Positions 8,355 to 18,667 are shown, counted from the first letter of the stretch. The stretch is DNA of 39,539 bases from Bacillota bacterium (GCA_021827745.1 JAKAUI010000001.1:1-39539), one strand, 5' to 3'. Numbers and translations: made by a program. Notes: a model not told the origin generated them from the letters alone.

Positions 8355-9808
8355 GCGGCGGAGCCGAGGGGAAGAAGGTGGCGATCGTCGGCGGCGGCGT
8401 GGCCGGCCTCGCGGCCGCCCACCGCCTGCAGGCCCTGGCGGCTTCGTCCGGCGAGTCCCTGCAGATCGTGCTCTTCGAGCGCGACCGTGTGTTCGGCGGC
8501 AAGGTGCAGAGCCGCTGGTCGAAGGCCGGGCTGCTGATCGAACGCGGGCCGGACAGCTTCCTGACCCGCAAGCCGGCCCTGCTCGACCTGATCGGTGAGA
8601 TCGGGCTGACCGACCAGCTGATCGCCACCCAGGGAAGCGCTCTGTCGTCCTTCATCTACCGCAAAGGCCGGATGCGGCGGCTGCCGCCGGGGATGGGTGC
8701 CTTGGTGCCGGCCGACCTCTTTAGGTTCCTGCGTTCCGACCTGCTGTCTCCTGGTGGTCGACTGCGGGTGCTGCGCGATCTATGGCTCAGCCCTCCGCCG
8801 GACGGCGACTTGAGCCTCAGAGAGCTGATCGGTCCCCGCTTGGGGGACGAGTTTTTGACCCAGGTGGCCGAGCCCCTGATCGCCGGCATCCATAGCGCCG
8901 AGCCAGAGCAGATGAGCGTGGCCGCCACCGTCCCGGGACTGCTCACCCTCTTGACCCGCGACCGCAGTCTGATCCGTGGTGCGAGACGACAGATGCGGGC
9001 GCGATCGGGGCCCACCTCGCCGCCGTTCATGAGCCTGCGCGACGGCATGGGCAGCTTGGTCTCTGCCTTGGAAGGCCAGCTGGGAGCGGTCGAGCGGCGG
9101 CTTGGCAGCGAGGTGCAGGCGATTGCCAAGGCGGAGGGACGACTGCGGCTGCGGGCCAAAGGGGCCGACATGGGTGGCAAGGAGGAGCTGGTCGACGCCG
9201 TCGTCCTGGCGACGCCGGCGCACCTGGCCACCGGCCTCGCCCTGCCCCTTTGGCCGGATCTGGCCCAAGAGCTTGCTGAAATTCCCGCCCACCCGGTCTT
9301 GACCATCACCTACGCCTATCTCCGCCCGGAGATCGAGCAGGTCCTGCCTGGGCACGGCTGGCTGGTTCCGAGGGGAGAGGGGACGTGGATGCGCGGGGCG
9401 ACTGTGATGACCAACAAGTGGCAGGGGCGGTCGCGGTCTTCCGAGCTGGTCTCGATTCGGGCCTTTTTGGGCGGAGCCGGTCAGGCCGCCCTGAACGAGG
9501 TGGCGGACGACAGACTGATCGAGCAGGTGGCGGACGAGGTGGGACGGCTCCTGGCGGTTTCGGCCAGGCCGATCGAGGCCACGGTCGAGCGGGTGCTGGA
9601 GGGCAATCCGGAGTACCGGGTGGGGCACATCGAACGAGTGGCGCGGATCGACCAGCTGCTGGACGACATCCCGAACCTGGCGGTGGCCGGGGCCTCCTAC
9701 CGCGGCATCGGGCTCCCAGACGTGGTCCGGTCTGGCCAGGAGGCAGCGGCGCGGGTGTGGAAGGGCCTTCACGGCCGCGAAGGCGAAGCAGATACCGTGA
9801 TACGATAG
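8351..9808 (+). CDS. hemY: Coproporphyrinogen III oxidase (HemY/CgoX type)
   Basis: FAD-dependent enzyme of the protoporphyrinogen-oxidase family, which in monoderm bacteria oxidises coproporphyrinogen III to coproporphyrin III with oxygen. 485 residues. The N-terminal Rossmann motif is VAIVGGGVAGLAAAHRL (10-26), followed by the ERDRVFGGKVQS and GPDSFL segments. The C-terminal FAD motif is GASYRGIGLPDVVRSGQEAA. ATG 8351 overlaps the hemH stop. It closes the heme operon; a 48-base gap separates it from the acyl-CoA dehydrogenase. Together with chdC, hemE and hemH it gives uroporphyrinogen to heme b. Genes for the earlier tetrapyrrole steps are not in the window. Confidence 0.95.
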   Translation: MSGGAEGKKVAIVGGGVAGLAAAHRLQALAASSGESLQIVLFERDRVFGGKVQSRWSKAGLLIERGPDSFLTRKPALLDLIGEIGLTDQLIATQGSALSSFIYRKGRMRRLPPGMGALVPADLFRFLRSDLLSPGGRLRVLRDLWLSPPPDGDLSLRELIGPRLGDEFLTQVAEPLIAGIHSAEPEQMSVAATVPGLLTLLTRDRSLIRGARRQMRARSGPTSPPFMSLRDGMGSLVSALEGQLGAVERRLGSEVQAIAKAEGRLRLRAKGADMGGKEELVDAVVLATPAHLATGLALPLWPDLAQELAEIPAHPVLTITYAYLRPEIEQVLPGHGWLVPRGEGTWMRGATVMTNKWQGRSRSSELVSIRAFLGGAGQAALNEVADDRLIEQVADEVGRLLAVSARPIEATVERVLEGNPEYRVGHIERVARIDQLLDDIPNLAVAGASYRGIGLPDVVRSGQEAAARVWKGLHGREGEADTVIR

Positions 9809-9856
9809 GCGTGTTCGGCGCCACGGCGCCGGAGTCGGCAGGCGGGAGGACGAACG

Positions 9857-11005
9857 GTGGATTTTGGACTGAGCGACGAAGACCGGATGATTCAGGCCCT
9901 GGCCCGTGACTTTGCCCAGAAGGAACTCGCACCCGGGGCGAGCCAGCGCGACCGGGACGGTACACCCGACCTGGAGCTGATCTCCAAGCTCGGCACGCTG
10001 GGGCTGGCCGGGCTGCCGATCCCCGAGGTGTACGGCGGCGGCGGCGGCACCACCCTGCAGTATGTGCTGGTGGTCGAGGAGTTGGCCCGGGTGTGCGCCT
10101 CGTCTGCCCTCTCCTATGCAGCCCACGTCAGCCTGGGACTGGGCTCGCTCAGCCTGCTCGGATCGGAGCAGCAGAAGCGGGTCTATCTGCAGGCCGGCGC
10201 CGAGGGCCGCTACCCGATCGCCTTTGGCCTGACCGAGCCGGGGGCGGGCTCTGATGCCGGCGGCACCCGCACCATGGCCCGTCGCCAGGGCGACGAGTGG
10301 GTGGTGAACGGCACCAAGTGCTTCATCACGAACGGGGAGTCGGCCGGAGCCGTCGTCTTCACGGCCGTGACCGACCCCGAGCAAGGTCCGTCCGGCATCT
10401 CGGCCTTCATCGTGGCCAAGGGGACGAGCGGGTTTTCGGCCACGTCGGGCTACGACAAGATGGGGATGCGGGCGTCCGAGACCTCGGAATTGGTGTTCAG
10501 CGACTGCCACCTGCCGGCCGACCAGCTGGTGGGCGAGGCGGGCCAGGGATTTCACGGCTTTTTGAAGGTCTTGGACGGCGGGCGCATCTCAATCGCCGCC
10601 CTAGCGGTCGGGGTTGCTCAGGCCGCCCTAGACGCCTCCTTGCGCTACGCCCAGGAGCGCAAGCAGTTCGGCAGGGCGATCGCAAGCTTCCAGGCCATTC
10701 AGTTCAAGCTGGCCGATCTCGCAACCGAGATCGAGCTGGCCCGCACCTTGGTCCAGAAGGCGGCCTGGCTGAAGGATCTGGGAGAGCCCTACGGCCAGGT
10801 GGCGGGCATGGCCAAGCTGTTCGCCTCCGAGGCGGCGGTGCGCGGCGCCGATCAGGCGATTCAGATCCACGGCGGCTATGGCTACATCCGGGAGTACCCG
10901 GTGGAGCGCTTCTACCGGGATGCCAAGCTCCTGGCGATCGGCGAGGGCACCTCCGAGATCCAGCGCCTGGTGATCGCCAGGCACCTCGGTCTGCGCGGCG
11001 CATAG
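9857..11005 (+). CDS. Acyl-CoA dehydrogenase (short/branched-chain type)
   Basis: FAD flavoenzyme that forms the 2-enoyl-CoA from a short-chain acyl-CoA, 382 residues. Signatures are [13 protein letters not shown] and [10 protein letters not shown] in the FAD/substrate region, and the C-terminal [20 protein letters not shown]. The base position [10 protein letters not shown] carries Glu363, the placement seen in butyryl-CoA-type enzymes; true isovaleryl-CoA dehydrogenases use a different Glu and have Ala or Gly here. It starts at GTG 9857 behind GGGAGGA (9844-9850). The downstream carboxylase, HMG-CoA lyase and hydratase suggest a role in branched-chain (leucine-type) acyl-CoA degradation, like the B. 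subtilis yng cluster, but motif evidence leaves substrate length open. Confidence 0.92.
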   Translation: MDFGLSDEDRMIQALARDFAQKELAPGASQRDRDGTPDLELISKLGTLGLAGLPIPEVYGGGGGTTLQYVLVVEELARVCASSALSYAAHVSLGLGSLSLLGSEQQKRVYLQAGAEGRYPIAFGLTEPGAGSDAGGTRTMARRQGDEWVVNGTKCFITNGESAGAVVFTAVTDPEQGPSGISAFIVAKGTSGFSATSGYDKMGMRASETSELVFSDCHLPADQLVGEAGQGFHGFLKVLDGGRISIAALAVGVAQAALDASLRYAQERKQFGRAIASFQAIQFKLADLATEIELARTLVQKAAWLKDLGEPYGQVAGMAKLFASEAAVRGADQAIQIHGGYGYIREYPVERFYRDAKLLAIGEGTSEIQRLVIARHLGLRGA

Positions 11006-11024
11006 AGACTAAGGAGGCAGAGGC

Positions 11025-11240
11025 GTGGCGGAGGTCTTAGGCGAGATGGCCGGCGTGGTCGCTCGGATCACAGTCCAGGTCGGCGATCAGGTCAGCGCCG
11101 GGCAGGAGCTTTTGGTGGTGGAGTCGATGAAGATGGAGATTCCGCTTCTGGCGCCGATCGGAGGCACCGTGCAGGAGGTGCGCGTGGCCGTCGGCGCCTT
11201 TGTCCAGGCCGGAGACGTGCTGGCTGTGGTGGAGCCTTGA
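11025..11240 (+). CDS. Stand-alone biotin carboxyl carrier protein
   Basis: A 71-residue biotinyl-lipoyl attachment domain with the modification site ESMKME; the biotinylated lysine is K36. The length and stand-alone form match the small carrier (YngHB type) found in acyl-CoA carboxylase clusters. Start GTG 11025 has AAGGAGG (11011-11017) 7 bases upstream. It would carry CO2 from a biotin carboxylase to the carboxyltransferase encoded next door. That carboxylase subunit is not encoded in the window. Confidence 0.93.
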   Translation: MAEVLGEMAGVVARITVQVGDQVSAGQELLVVESMKMEIPLLAPIGGTVQEVRVAVGAFVQAGDVLAVVEP

Positions 11241-11292
11241 GCGCCGATCGGGCCACACCTATGCGCGGCCGCCGCCTGGAGGGGCATCGCTG

Positions 11293-12819
11293 ATGGAGCG
11301 AAGTGAGCTTGGCGCGCACAGGAAGAGCATTGAGCGGGGTGGACCTGAGAAGTACCACCAGGCGGCCTTGGCGCAGCACAAGCTGTTTGCCAGGGAGCGC
11401 GTCTCCTTGCTCTTGGACGCAGGCTCGTGGGTCGAAGATGGGCTCTTTGCCAACGCCGAGGCGGGCGATCTGCCCGCCGACGGCGTGATCACCGGCACCG
11501 GCGCCATCGCCGGTCGGACGGTGGCGGTGATGGCCAACGACTCGACGGTGAAGGCCGGGTCCTGGGGTGCACGGACGGTGGAGAAGATCCTGCGCATCCA
11601 GGAGACCGCCGCTCGGCTCAAGCTGCCGCTCTTTTACCTAGTCGACTCCGCCGGCGCCCGGATCACCGATCAGGTCGAGATGTTTCCGGGTCGGCGCGGC
11701 GCCGGGCGCATCTTCTACAACCAGGTGAACCTGAGCGGCGTGGTGCCGCAGATCTGTCTCCTCTTTGGTCCCTCGGCCGCCGGCGGCGCCTACATCCCGG
11801 CCTTCACCGACATCACGGTGATGGTCGAGAACAACGCCTCCATGTATCTGGGCTCGCCGCGGATGGCCGAGATGGTGATCGGCGAGAAGGTCGCCCTGGA
11901 GGAGATGGGCGGGGCCCGCATGCACTGCACCGTGTCTGGCTGCGGCGACGTCCTGGCCGGCTCCGAGCAAGATGCCATCGCCTTCGCCCGCCGCTACCTC
12001 GGATACTTCCCGACCGACTTTAGCGGCCTGCCGCCCCGGCTGGAGCCTAGGCCGCCCGTGGCCGGGATCGATCTGGCCAAGATGGTGCCAGCCGAGCCTG
12101 CCCTGCCGTTTGACATGCTCCAGGTGATCTTGGGCCTGATCGACCAGGATTCCTGGTGCGAGCTGAAGGCGCTGTTCGCCCCTGAGCTCTTGTGCGGACT
12201 GGCGAGGCTTGACGGCTATCCCGTGGGCATCCTCGCCAACCAGCCCAAGGTCAAGGGCGGCGTCTTGTTCGTCGACTCCGCAGACAAGGCGGCCCGCTTC
12301 ATCGCCCTCTGCGACGCCTTTTCCATCCCGCTCCTCTTCCTGGCTGACGTACCTGGCTTCATGATCGGCACCCAGGTGGAGCGCCAGGGGATCATCCGCC
12401 ACGGCGCGAAAATGATCGCGGCGCTCTCCGAAGCGACCGTGCCCAAGTTCTCGGTGGTCGTCCGCAAGGCGTATGGCGCCGGCCTCTATGCGATGGCTGG
12501 GCCGGCCTTCGAGCCAGAGGCCGTGCTCGCCCTGCCCACCGCCGAAATCGCCGTGATGGGGCCCGAGGCGGCTGTCAATGCCGTGTACTCGAAGCACATC
12601 GAGGCGATCGCCGACCCAGCCGAGCGCCTGGCCTTCGTGGCGGAGAAGCGCGCAGAGTACCGCAAGGACATCGACCTCATGCGCCTGGCGTCTGAACTGG
12701 TGATCGACCAGGTGGTCGACCCCCAAGACCTGCGCCAGGAGCTTTCGACCCGACTCGGGCGCAGCTTCGGGCGCGAGCGCGAGCGCACCCGGCGCCGGCG
12801 TTCCGTGTACCCCGTGTAG
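11293..12819 (+). CDS. Acyl-CoA carboxylase, carboxyltransferase (beta) subunit
   Basis: Transfers carboxyl from biotin to an acyl-CoA, 508 residues. Contains both crotonase-like halves: FYLVDSAGARITDQVEMFPG and FGPSAAGGAYIPAFTD in the N-half, with LADVPGFMIGTQVERQGIIR and GAGLYAMAGPAFEP in the C-half. The sequence is closest in feel to YngE/methylcrotonyl- or propionyl-CoA carboxylase beta chains. In-frame codons upstream to 11200 are out of family. ATG 11293 follows TGGAGGGG (11277-11284) by 8 bases. With the neighbouring HMG-CoA lyase and hydratase, 3-methylcrotonyl-CoA carboxylase is the best guess; geranyl- or propionyl-CoA are alternatives. Confidence 0.9.
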   Translation: MERSELGAHRKSIERGGPEKYHQAALAQHKLFARERVSLLLDAGSWVEDGLFANAEAGDLPADGVITGTGAIAGRTVAVMANDSTVKAGSWGARTVEKILRIQETAARLKLPLFYLVDSAGARITDQVEMFPGRRGAGRIFYNQVNLSGVVPQICLLFGPSAAGGAYIPAFTDITVMVENNASMYLGSPRMAEMVIGEKVALEEMGGARMHCTVSGCGDVLAGSEQDAIAFARRYLGYFPTDFSGLPPRLEPRPPVAGIDLAKMVPAEPALPFDMLQVILGLIDQDSWCELKALFAPELLCGLARLDGYPVGILANQPKVKGGVLFVDSADKAARFIALCDAFSIPLLFLADVPGFMIGTQVERQGIIRHGAKMIAALSEATVPKFSVVVRKAYGAGLYAMAGPAFEPEAVLALPTAEIAVMGPEAAVNAVYSKHIEAIADPAERLAFVAEKRAEYRKDIDLMRLASELVIDQVVDPQDLRQELSTRLGRSFGRERERTRRRRSVYPV

Positions 12820-12845
12820 TCAGTCGGCGACTAGGAGGAAGAGCA

Positions 12846-13778
12846 CTGGTACGCACGCTGCCCCCCCGGATCACGCTGCGCGAAGTCGGGCTCAGAGATG
12901 GCCTGCAGGCCGAAGACGCCATCTTGCCGATCGCTGACAAGGTGGCGCTCTATCAGGCGCTGGTCTCCGCTGGGCTCACGCGGATCGAGGTCACCTCGTT
13001 CGTGGCCCCAAAGGCGATTCCGCAGCTTGCAGACGCCGCCCAGTTCGTGGCGGCGCTCGGGCCCCATCCCGATGTCTGGCTCTCGGCGCTCACGCCCAAT
13101 CTGACCGGCGCCGAGCGGGCCGTGGCCGCCGGGATGGACGAGGTGACCGTGTTTTTGAGCGCCTCCGAGACCCACAACCGCCACAATGTGCGCCGCTCTG
13201 TCCAGCAGTCGCTGAGTCAGGCCGCGGAGGTGGCCGAGGCCCTGGAGGGCGCGTCGGTGGTGCGGTCTGCAGTCATCGCCACTGCCTTCGACTGCCCATA
13301 CGAGGGCCCGCAGGATGCCCAGAAGGTGGCCGAACTGGCCCGCCGCCTGCGCGAGATGGGCTACGCCCCCATCTTGTTCGGCGACACCATCGGCGCCGCC
13401 AATCCGCTCTCCGTCTCGCGTCTTTTGGAGGCGACCGAGCGCCATCTGCCGGTGCGCGAGATCGGCCTGCACTTTCACAACACGAGAGACAGTGCCCTCG
13501 CCAATCTCCTGGTCGGCCTGGAGCGCGGCATCACCTTGTTCGACGGCGCCGTCGGCGGCATGGGCGGATGTCCCTATGCGCCCGGAGCCACCGGAAACGT
13601 GGCCAGTGAAGATGTGGTGGCCATGGTCGAGGCGATGGGCATCACGACCGGCGTGGATTTGGCCAAACTGGTCGCCGCCGCCGCCCTGGCCCAGGACCTG
13701 GTCGGCCGCCAGCTGCCGAGTGCCTGCCTGAAGGCCTTCGACCGCACGCAGGGGACGTGGGCGGCCTATGCCCATTGA
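12846..13778 (+). CDS. mvaB: Hydroxymethylglutaryl-CoA lyase, apparent CTG start
   Basis: Cleaves HMG-CoA to acetyl-CoA and acetoacetate, the last step of leucine breakdown. It is a TIM-barrel HMGL-like protein of about 310 residues. Catalytic motifs are EVGLRDGLQAE (R17, D18), the metal-binding HFHNT and the signature GGMGGCPYAPGATGN with the catalytic Cys. The first canonical start in frame is TTG 12924, but that would delete the essential Arg-Asp motif. The only SD, AGGAGGA (12833-12839), points to CTG 12846; no ATG, GTG or TTG occurs between them in frame. A GTA at 12849 read as GTG would also fit a sequencing error. The 3' end overlaps the hydratase gene by 11 bases. Confidence 0.9.
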   Translation: MVRTLPPRITLREVGLRDGLQAEDAILPIADKVALYQALVSAGLTRIEVTSFVAPKAIPQLADAAQFVAALGPHPDVWLSALTPNLTGAERAVAAGMDEVTVFLSASETHNRHNVRRSVQQSLSQAAEVAEALEGASVVRSAVIATAFDCPYEGPQDAQKVAELARRLREMGYAPILFGDTIGAANPLSVSRLLEATERHLPVREIGLHFHNTRDSALANLLVGLERGITLFDGAVGGMGGCPYAPGATGNVASEDVVAMVEAMGITTGVDLAKLVAAAALAQDLVGRQLPSACLKAFDRTQGTWAAYAH

Positions 13779-14535
13779 GCTCACGACCGGGACGGTCGCC
13801 CGGATCCGAATCGACAGGCCCAGCCGCCGAAACGCCCTGGACCTCGCCCACCTTGGGGAGCTTGCGGCTGCCTTTCAGACCGTCAGCGCCGACCCAGAGG
13901 TGCGGGTCGTGGTGTTTGGCGGCGTCGGGGACAACTTTTCGGCCGGTGCCGACCTCAGCGAGGTGGCGGCACTGACCGATCAGGCTCAGGCGAGGCAGTA
14001 TTTTTTGGGCGTGGCCGAGGTGATGGCCGCCATCCGGGAGGCCCCCAAGCCGGTGGTGGCCGAGGTGCGGGGCTGGTGCCTGGCTGGGGCGCTCGGGCTC
14101 GTCGGCGCCGCCGACATCGCCTATGCGGCCGACAGCGCCCGATTCGGCCTGCCTGAAATCGGCCTCGGCCTCTTCCCGATGGTCATCTCGAGCGTGCTCG
14201 TCCGGCAAATGGCCTGGCGGACATTGAGCGAGATGGCGCTGACCGGCCGCACAGCGGGCGCCGCCGCCATGAGGGAGGCTGGGCTGCTCACCGCCGTCTG
14301 GCCGGAGGCAGAGCTCGTGGGTGCAGTGGAGGAGGTCGCTCGGACCATGGCTGGACATTCGGCCGAGGCGCTGGCCAGAGGCAAGGCGGCCTTGTGGCGG
14401 ATGGCGGGGCGCCACTTCTCGGAGGACGTCCAAGCGCTGGCGGCCGAGGTGGCCGCCCTGGCCCAGGGAGCAGAGGCGAAAGAGCGGATCGCCGCCTTCC
14501 TTGGCCGAACCGCCGGCAGGCAGGAGGCGCACTGA
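13768..14535 (+). CDS. Enoyl-CoA hydratase/isomerase family protein (methylglutaconyl-CoA hydratase-like)
   Basis: Crotonase-fold protein, 255 residues. The oxyanion-hole motif NFSAGADLSEV and the second catalytic glutamate in FGLPEIGLGLFP are present. The first catalytic glutamate of classical hydratases (GGGCEL) is replaced by Gly in the LAGALGLVGAADI stretch. A similar change, with an IPxxIS motif, is familiar from LiuC-type proteins of leucine catabolism, which fits the neighbours. It starts at ATG 13768 inside the end of the HMG-CoA lyase gene, and its stop shares one base with the asnS start. It probably hydrates 3-methylglutaconyl-CoA to HMG-CoA, by context. Confidence 0.85.
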   Translation: MPIELTTGTVARIRIDRPSRRNALDLAHLGELAAAFQTVSADPEVRVVVFGGVGDNFSAGADLSEVAALTDQAQARQYFLGVAEVMAAIREAPKPVVAEVRGWCLAGALGLVGAADIAYAADSARFGLPEIGLGLFPMVISSVLVRQMAWRTLSEMALTGRTAGAAAMREAGLLTAVWPEAELVGAVEEVARTMAGHSAEALARGKAALWRMAGRHFSEDVQALAAEVAALAQGAEAKERIAAFLGRTAGRQEAH

Positions 14536-15827
14536 TGGCGATGCGGATCAGCGAACTGGCAGCCTTCAGCGGCCAAGAGGCGACCATTCGCGGCTGGCTG
14601 GTCAGTCTGAGGAAGGGCGGAAAAATCCGCTTCTTGGTGGTGCGCGACGGATCGGGCACGGTGCAGGCGGTGGTCCGGCAAGAAGACGCTCCGACCGAGG
14701 TCTGGGAGCGCTGCGCCGACCTTTCGCAAGAGGCCAGCCTCGAGGTGCGCGGCACGGTGCGCCTGGACCAGCGGGCCCAGGGCGGCGTCGAGCTTGCGGT
14801 GCGCGACCTCATCGTCATCTCGGACGCCGCTGATTTCCCGATCTCGCCCAAGGAGCACGGGGTCGACTTTCTGATGGACAACCGCCATCTATGGCTTCGG
14901 TCGCGCAGGCAGGCGGCCATCTTGCGCATCCGCTCCCAGATCGAGCTCTTCTTGCAGGTCGAGCTCGGCCGTCGCGGCTTCGTGCGCGTGGACAGCCCGA
15001 TTCTGACGCCCTCTGCCTGCGAAGGCACCACCACCTTGTTCGAGACCGACTACTTCGAGCAAAAGGCCTATCTGTCGCAGAGCGGCCAGCTGTACAACGA
15101 GGCGGCGGCGGCGGCGCTGGGCCGGGTCTACTGCTTTGGGCCGACCTTTAGGGCAGAGAAGTCGAAGACCCGACGTCACCTGGTCGAGTTTTGGATGCTC
15201 GAGCCAGAGATCGCCTTTGCCAGCCTGGACGACGTGATGGATTTGGAGGAGGACCTGATCTCCGCCCTGGTCCGCCATCTGCTGAAAGAAGCCGCGGACG
15301 ACCTTGTCGTCCTGGAGCGGTCGCCGCAGGCGCTTTTGGCCGCAGCGCAGGGAGGCTTCGCCCGCATCACCTACGATCAGGCCGTGGAGGTTGCGGTGCA
15401 GGCCGGTCAGCCGGTGACCTGGGGAGAAGACTTCGGCAGCCCCCAGGAGACGGCGATCGCCGCCGCCTTTGACCGCCCGGTGTTCGTGCACCGCTACCCG
15501 ACGGCGTGCAAGGCCTTCTACATGCAGCCAGACCCGGAGCGCCCCGAGGTGTGCCTGTCGGTCGATCTTCTGGCTCCCGAGGGGTATGGTGAGATTGCCG
15601 GGGGCGGCCAGCGCATCCACGACTTCGCACTACTGAGAGAAAGACTTGCCCAGCACAACCTGCCCGAAGACGCCTACCGCTGGTACCTCGACTTACGGCA
15701 GTGGGGCAGCCAGCCCCATGCCGGATTCGGACTGGGGATCGAACGCACCCTGAGTTGGCTGTGCGGGCTGGACCACGTCCGGGAGACGATTCCCTTCCCG
15801 CGCCTTCTGACCAGACTGTACCCGTGA
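14535..15827 (+). CDS. asnS: Asparaginyl-tRNA synthetase
   Basis: Class IIb aminoacyl-tRNA synthetase charging tRNA-Asn, 430 residues, the usual bacterial length. An N-terminal OB-fold anticodon-binding domain (about 1-105, IRGWLVSLRKGGKIRFLVVRD) is followed by the catalytic core. Motif 2 is FRAEKSKTRRHLVEFWMLEP and motif 3 is GFGLGIERTLSWL, ending IPFPRLLTRLYP. The EFWMLEPE form and short length favour AsnRS over AspRS. ATG 14535 lies 7 bases after AGGAGG (14522-14527) and overlaps the hydratase stop. No T-box leader was seen. Its place directly behind a catabolic operon is unusual for a housekeeping gene. Confidence 0.95.
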   Translation: MAMRISELAAFSGQEATIRGWLVSLRKGGKIRFLVVRDGSGTVQAVVRQEDAPTEVWERCADLSQEASLEVRGTVRLDQRAQGGVELAVRDLIVISDAADFPISPKEHGVDFLMDNRHLWLRSRRQAAILRIRSQIELFLQVELGRRGFVRVDSPILTPSACEGTTTLFETDYFEQKAYLSQSGQLYNEAAAAALGRVYCFGPTFRAEKSKTRRHLVEFWMLEPEIAFASLDDVMDLEEDLISALVRHLLKEAADDLVVLERSPQALLAAAQGGFARITYDQAVEVAVQAGQPVTWGEDFGSPQETAIAAAFDRPVFVHRYPTACKAFYMQPDPERPEVCLSVDLLAPEGYGEIAGGGQRIHDFALLRERLAQHNLPEDAYRWYLDLRQWGSQPHAGFGLGIERTLSWLCGLDHVRETIPFPRLLTRLYP

Positions 15828-15831
15828 GGCG

Positions 15832-16587
15832 GTGAGCGGAATCGACAAACTGGGGGCCGTGCTGCGTCAGGCCAGAGAGGAAAAGGGGCTCAGCCTGGAC
15901 GCGGTGGAGAAAGAGCTGAAGATCTCCCGCCGGTTTTTGGCCGCCCTGGAAGAGGGCGACTGGGACAAGCTGCCGGGAAAGACCTATGGCCGGGCCTTTG
16001 CCCGCAGCTACGGGCGCCTTCTGGGCGTCGACGTTCAGCCCTTCTTGCCGAGCGTCGAGACGCAGCCGGTGGCGCCCCTGGCGCCGTCCCCTGCGGTGGC
16101 GGAGAAGGCAGGTGGGCCTGGCCGGCTCTTGGCCATGGTGGCGGTGGCCCTAGTCGTTCTGGTCGCCACCGTGGGCTGGATCGTCTATGCGAACAGTCCG
16201 GGGGCAACCTCCCCCACCCCCCAGACGCCGACGGCCAAGAAGACGACCACACCGTCCTCCACCACTCCGACGACCTCGAGCCCGACGGTCACCGTGACCG
16301 GAAGCGGCACCCTGTTCGGCTGGCCGGCCACCCTCTATCGGGTGACGCCTGGACCGGCGACGATCGTGATCAGCTTCCAGGGCCCCTGCTGGATCAAGGT
16401 GGTATCAGACGGCACCCAGGTCGCGGCCGCCACGTACCAAAGTGGCACCTACACCTTTTCTGCGACCAGCTCGCTGCAGGTGCTGTTCGGTCTACCGCAA
16501 AACGTCACGGCCGTCTTGTCCGGAAGCTCCCTCTCCATCGGCAACGGAGCCTCGCCAAGGGCCGTCCAGGCCACGGCTGCGCCCTAG
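15832..16587 (+). CDS. RodZ-like membrane-anchored helix-turn-helix protein
   Basis: Probable cell-shape/cytoskeleton-linked protein, 251 residues. It has an N-terminal HTH_25 Xre-like domain (about 5-68, LRQAREEKGLSLDAVEKELK), one transmembrane helix (about 99-119), a Thr/Ser/Pro-rich linker (122-155) and a C-terminal DUF4115-like beta domain (about 155-240). This is the RodZ/YmfM architecture. In B. subtilis ymfM lies shortly upstream of pgsA-cinA-recA, and the same block follows here after an interruption. Start GTG 15832 is 4 bases past the asnS stop and has only a weak GAGG site, so it probably relies on coupled translation. Confidence 0.85.
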   Translation: MSGIDKLGAVLRQAREEKGLSLDAVEKELKISRRFLAALEEGDWDKLPGKTYGRAFARSYGRLLGVDVQPFLPSVETQPVAPLAPSPAVAEKAGGPGRLLAMVAVALVVLVATVGWIVYANSPGATSPTPQTPTAKKTTTPSSTTPTTSSPTVTVTGSGTLFGWPATLYRVTPGPATIVISFQGPCWIKVVSDGTQVAAATYQSGTYTFSATSSLQVLFGLPQNVTAVLSGSSLSIGNGASPRAVQATAAP

Positions 16588-16595
16588 CCCGACAG

Positions 16596-16623
16596 TTGCC
16601 TTGGGTTGGGGCTGGACTATAAT
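16596..16623 (+). promoter_or_regulatory. Promoter of dnaK (sigma-70/SigA type)
   Basis: TTGCCT (16596-16601), a 16-base spacer and a consensus TATAAT (16618-16623). This is the best -10 box in the window, placed about 80 bases before dnaK. Transcription would begin near 16630. No CIRCE inverted repeat was found, so HrcA control is not indicated. Confidence 0.7.
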
Positions 16624-16631
16624 ATAGGCCG

Positions 16632-16650
16632 CCGCCGCAAGGCGGTTTTT
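16632..16650 (+). terminator. GNRA-loop hairpin with T-run in the dnaK leader
   Basis: CCGCC-GCAA-GGCGG forms a 5-bp GC stem capped by a GCAA tetraloop, followed at once by five T (16646-16650). It looks like an intrinsic terminator for the rodZ transcript, but it lies just downstream of the dnaK promoter, about 2 bases after the predicted start of transcription. For dnaK mRNA it would be a 5'-terminal hairpin, perhaps protecting the message. Which role applies is inference. Confidence 0.5.
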
Positions 16651-16704
16651 GGTGCCGCTGGCGTCGGAGGCCATTTCCCAATGTTTCTGATGAGGTGTGA
16701 GGCT

Positions 16705-18621
<1,917 letters not shown>

Positions 18622-18636
18622 GGCGGTCCTTTTTTG

Positions 18637-18667
18637 GGAACCTCGGCGGACCATTTCGGATCGGTAT
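18637..18667 (+). promoter_or_regulatory. Possible ECF-type promoter of the sigma gene
   Basis: GGAACC (18637-18642) resembles the GGAAC -35 element of ECF sigma factors. CGGTAT (18662-18667) lies 19 bases on as a possible -10, just before the SD. Autoregulation is common for ECF genes, but the spacer is longer than usual and the match is partial. Confidence 0.25.

Noticed and set aside
12846-12924. Frameshift or pseudogene in the HMG-CoA lyase gene
   Set aside because: The frame is continuous through the catalytic motif up to the SD; only the start codon is non-canonical, so a CTG start explains it without a frameshift.
14360-14534. T-box or other leader riboswitch before asnS
   Set aside because: The asnS start overlaps the hydratase stop, leaving no leader, and no T-box sequence was seen.
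16588-16704. CIRCE/HrcA operator for dnaK
   Set aside because: No TTAGCACTC-N9-GAGTGCTAA-like repeat is present in the 117-base gap.
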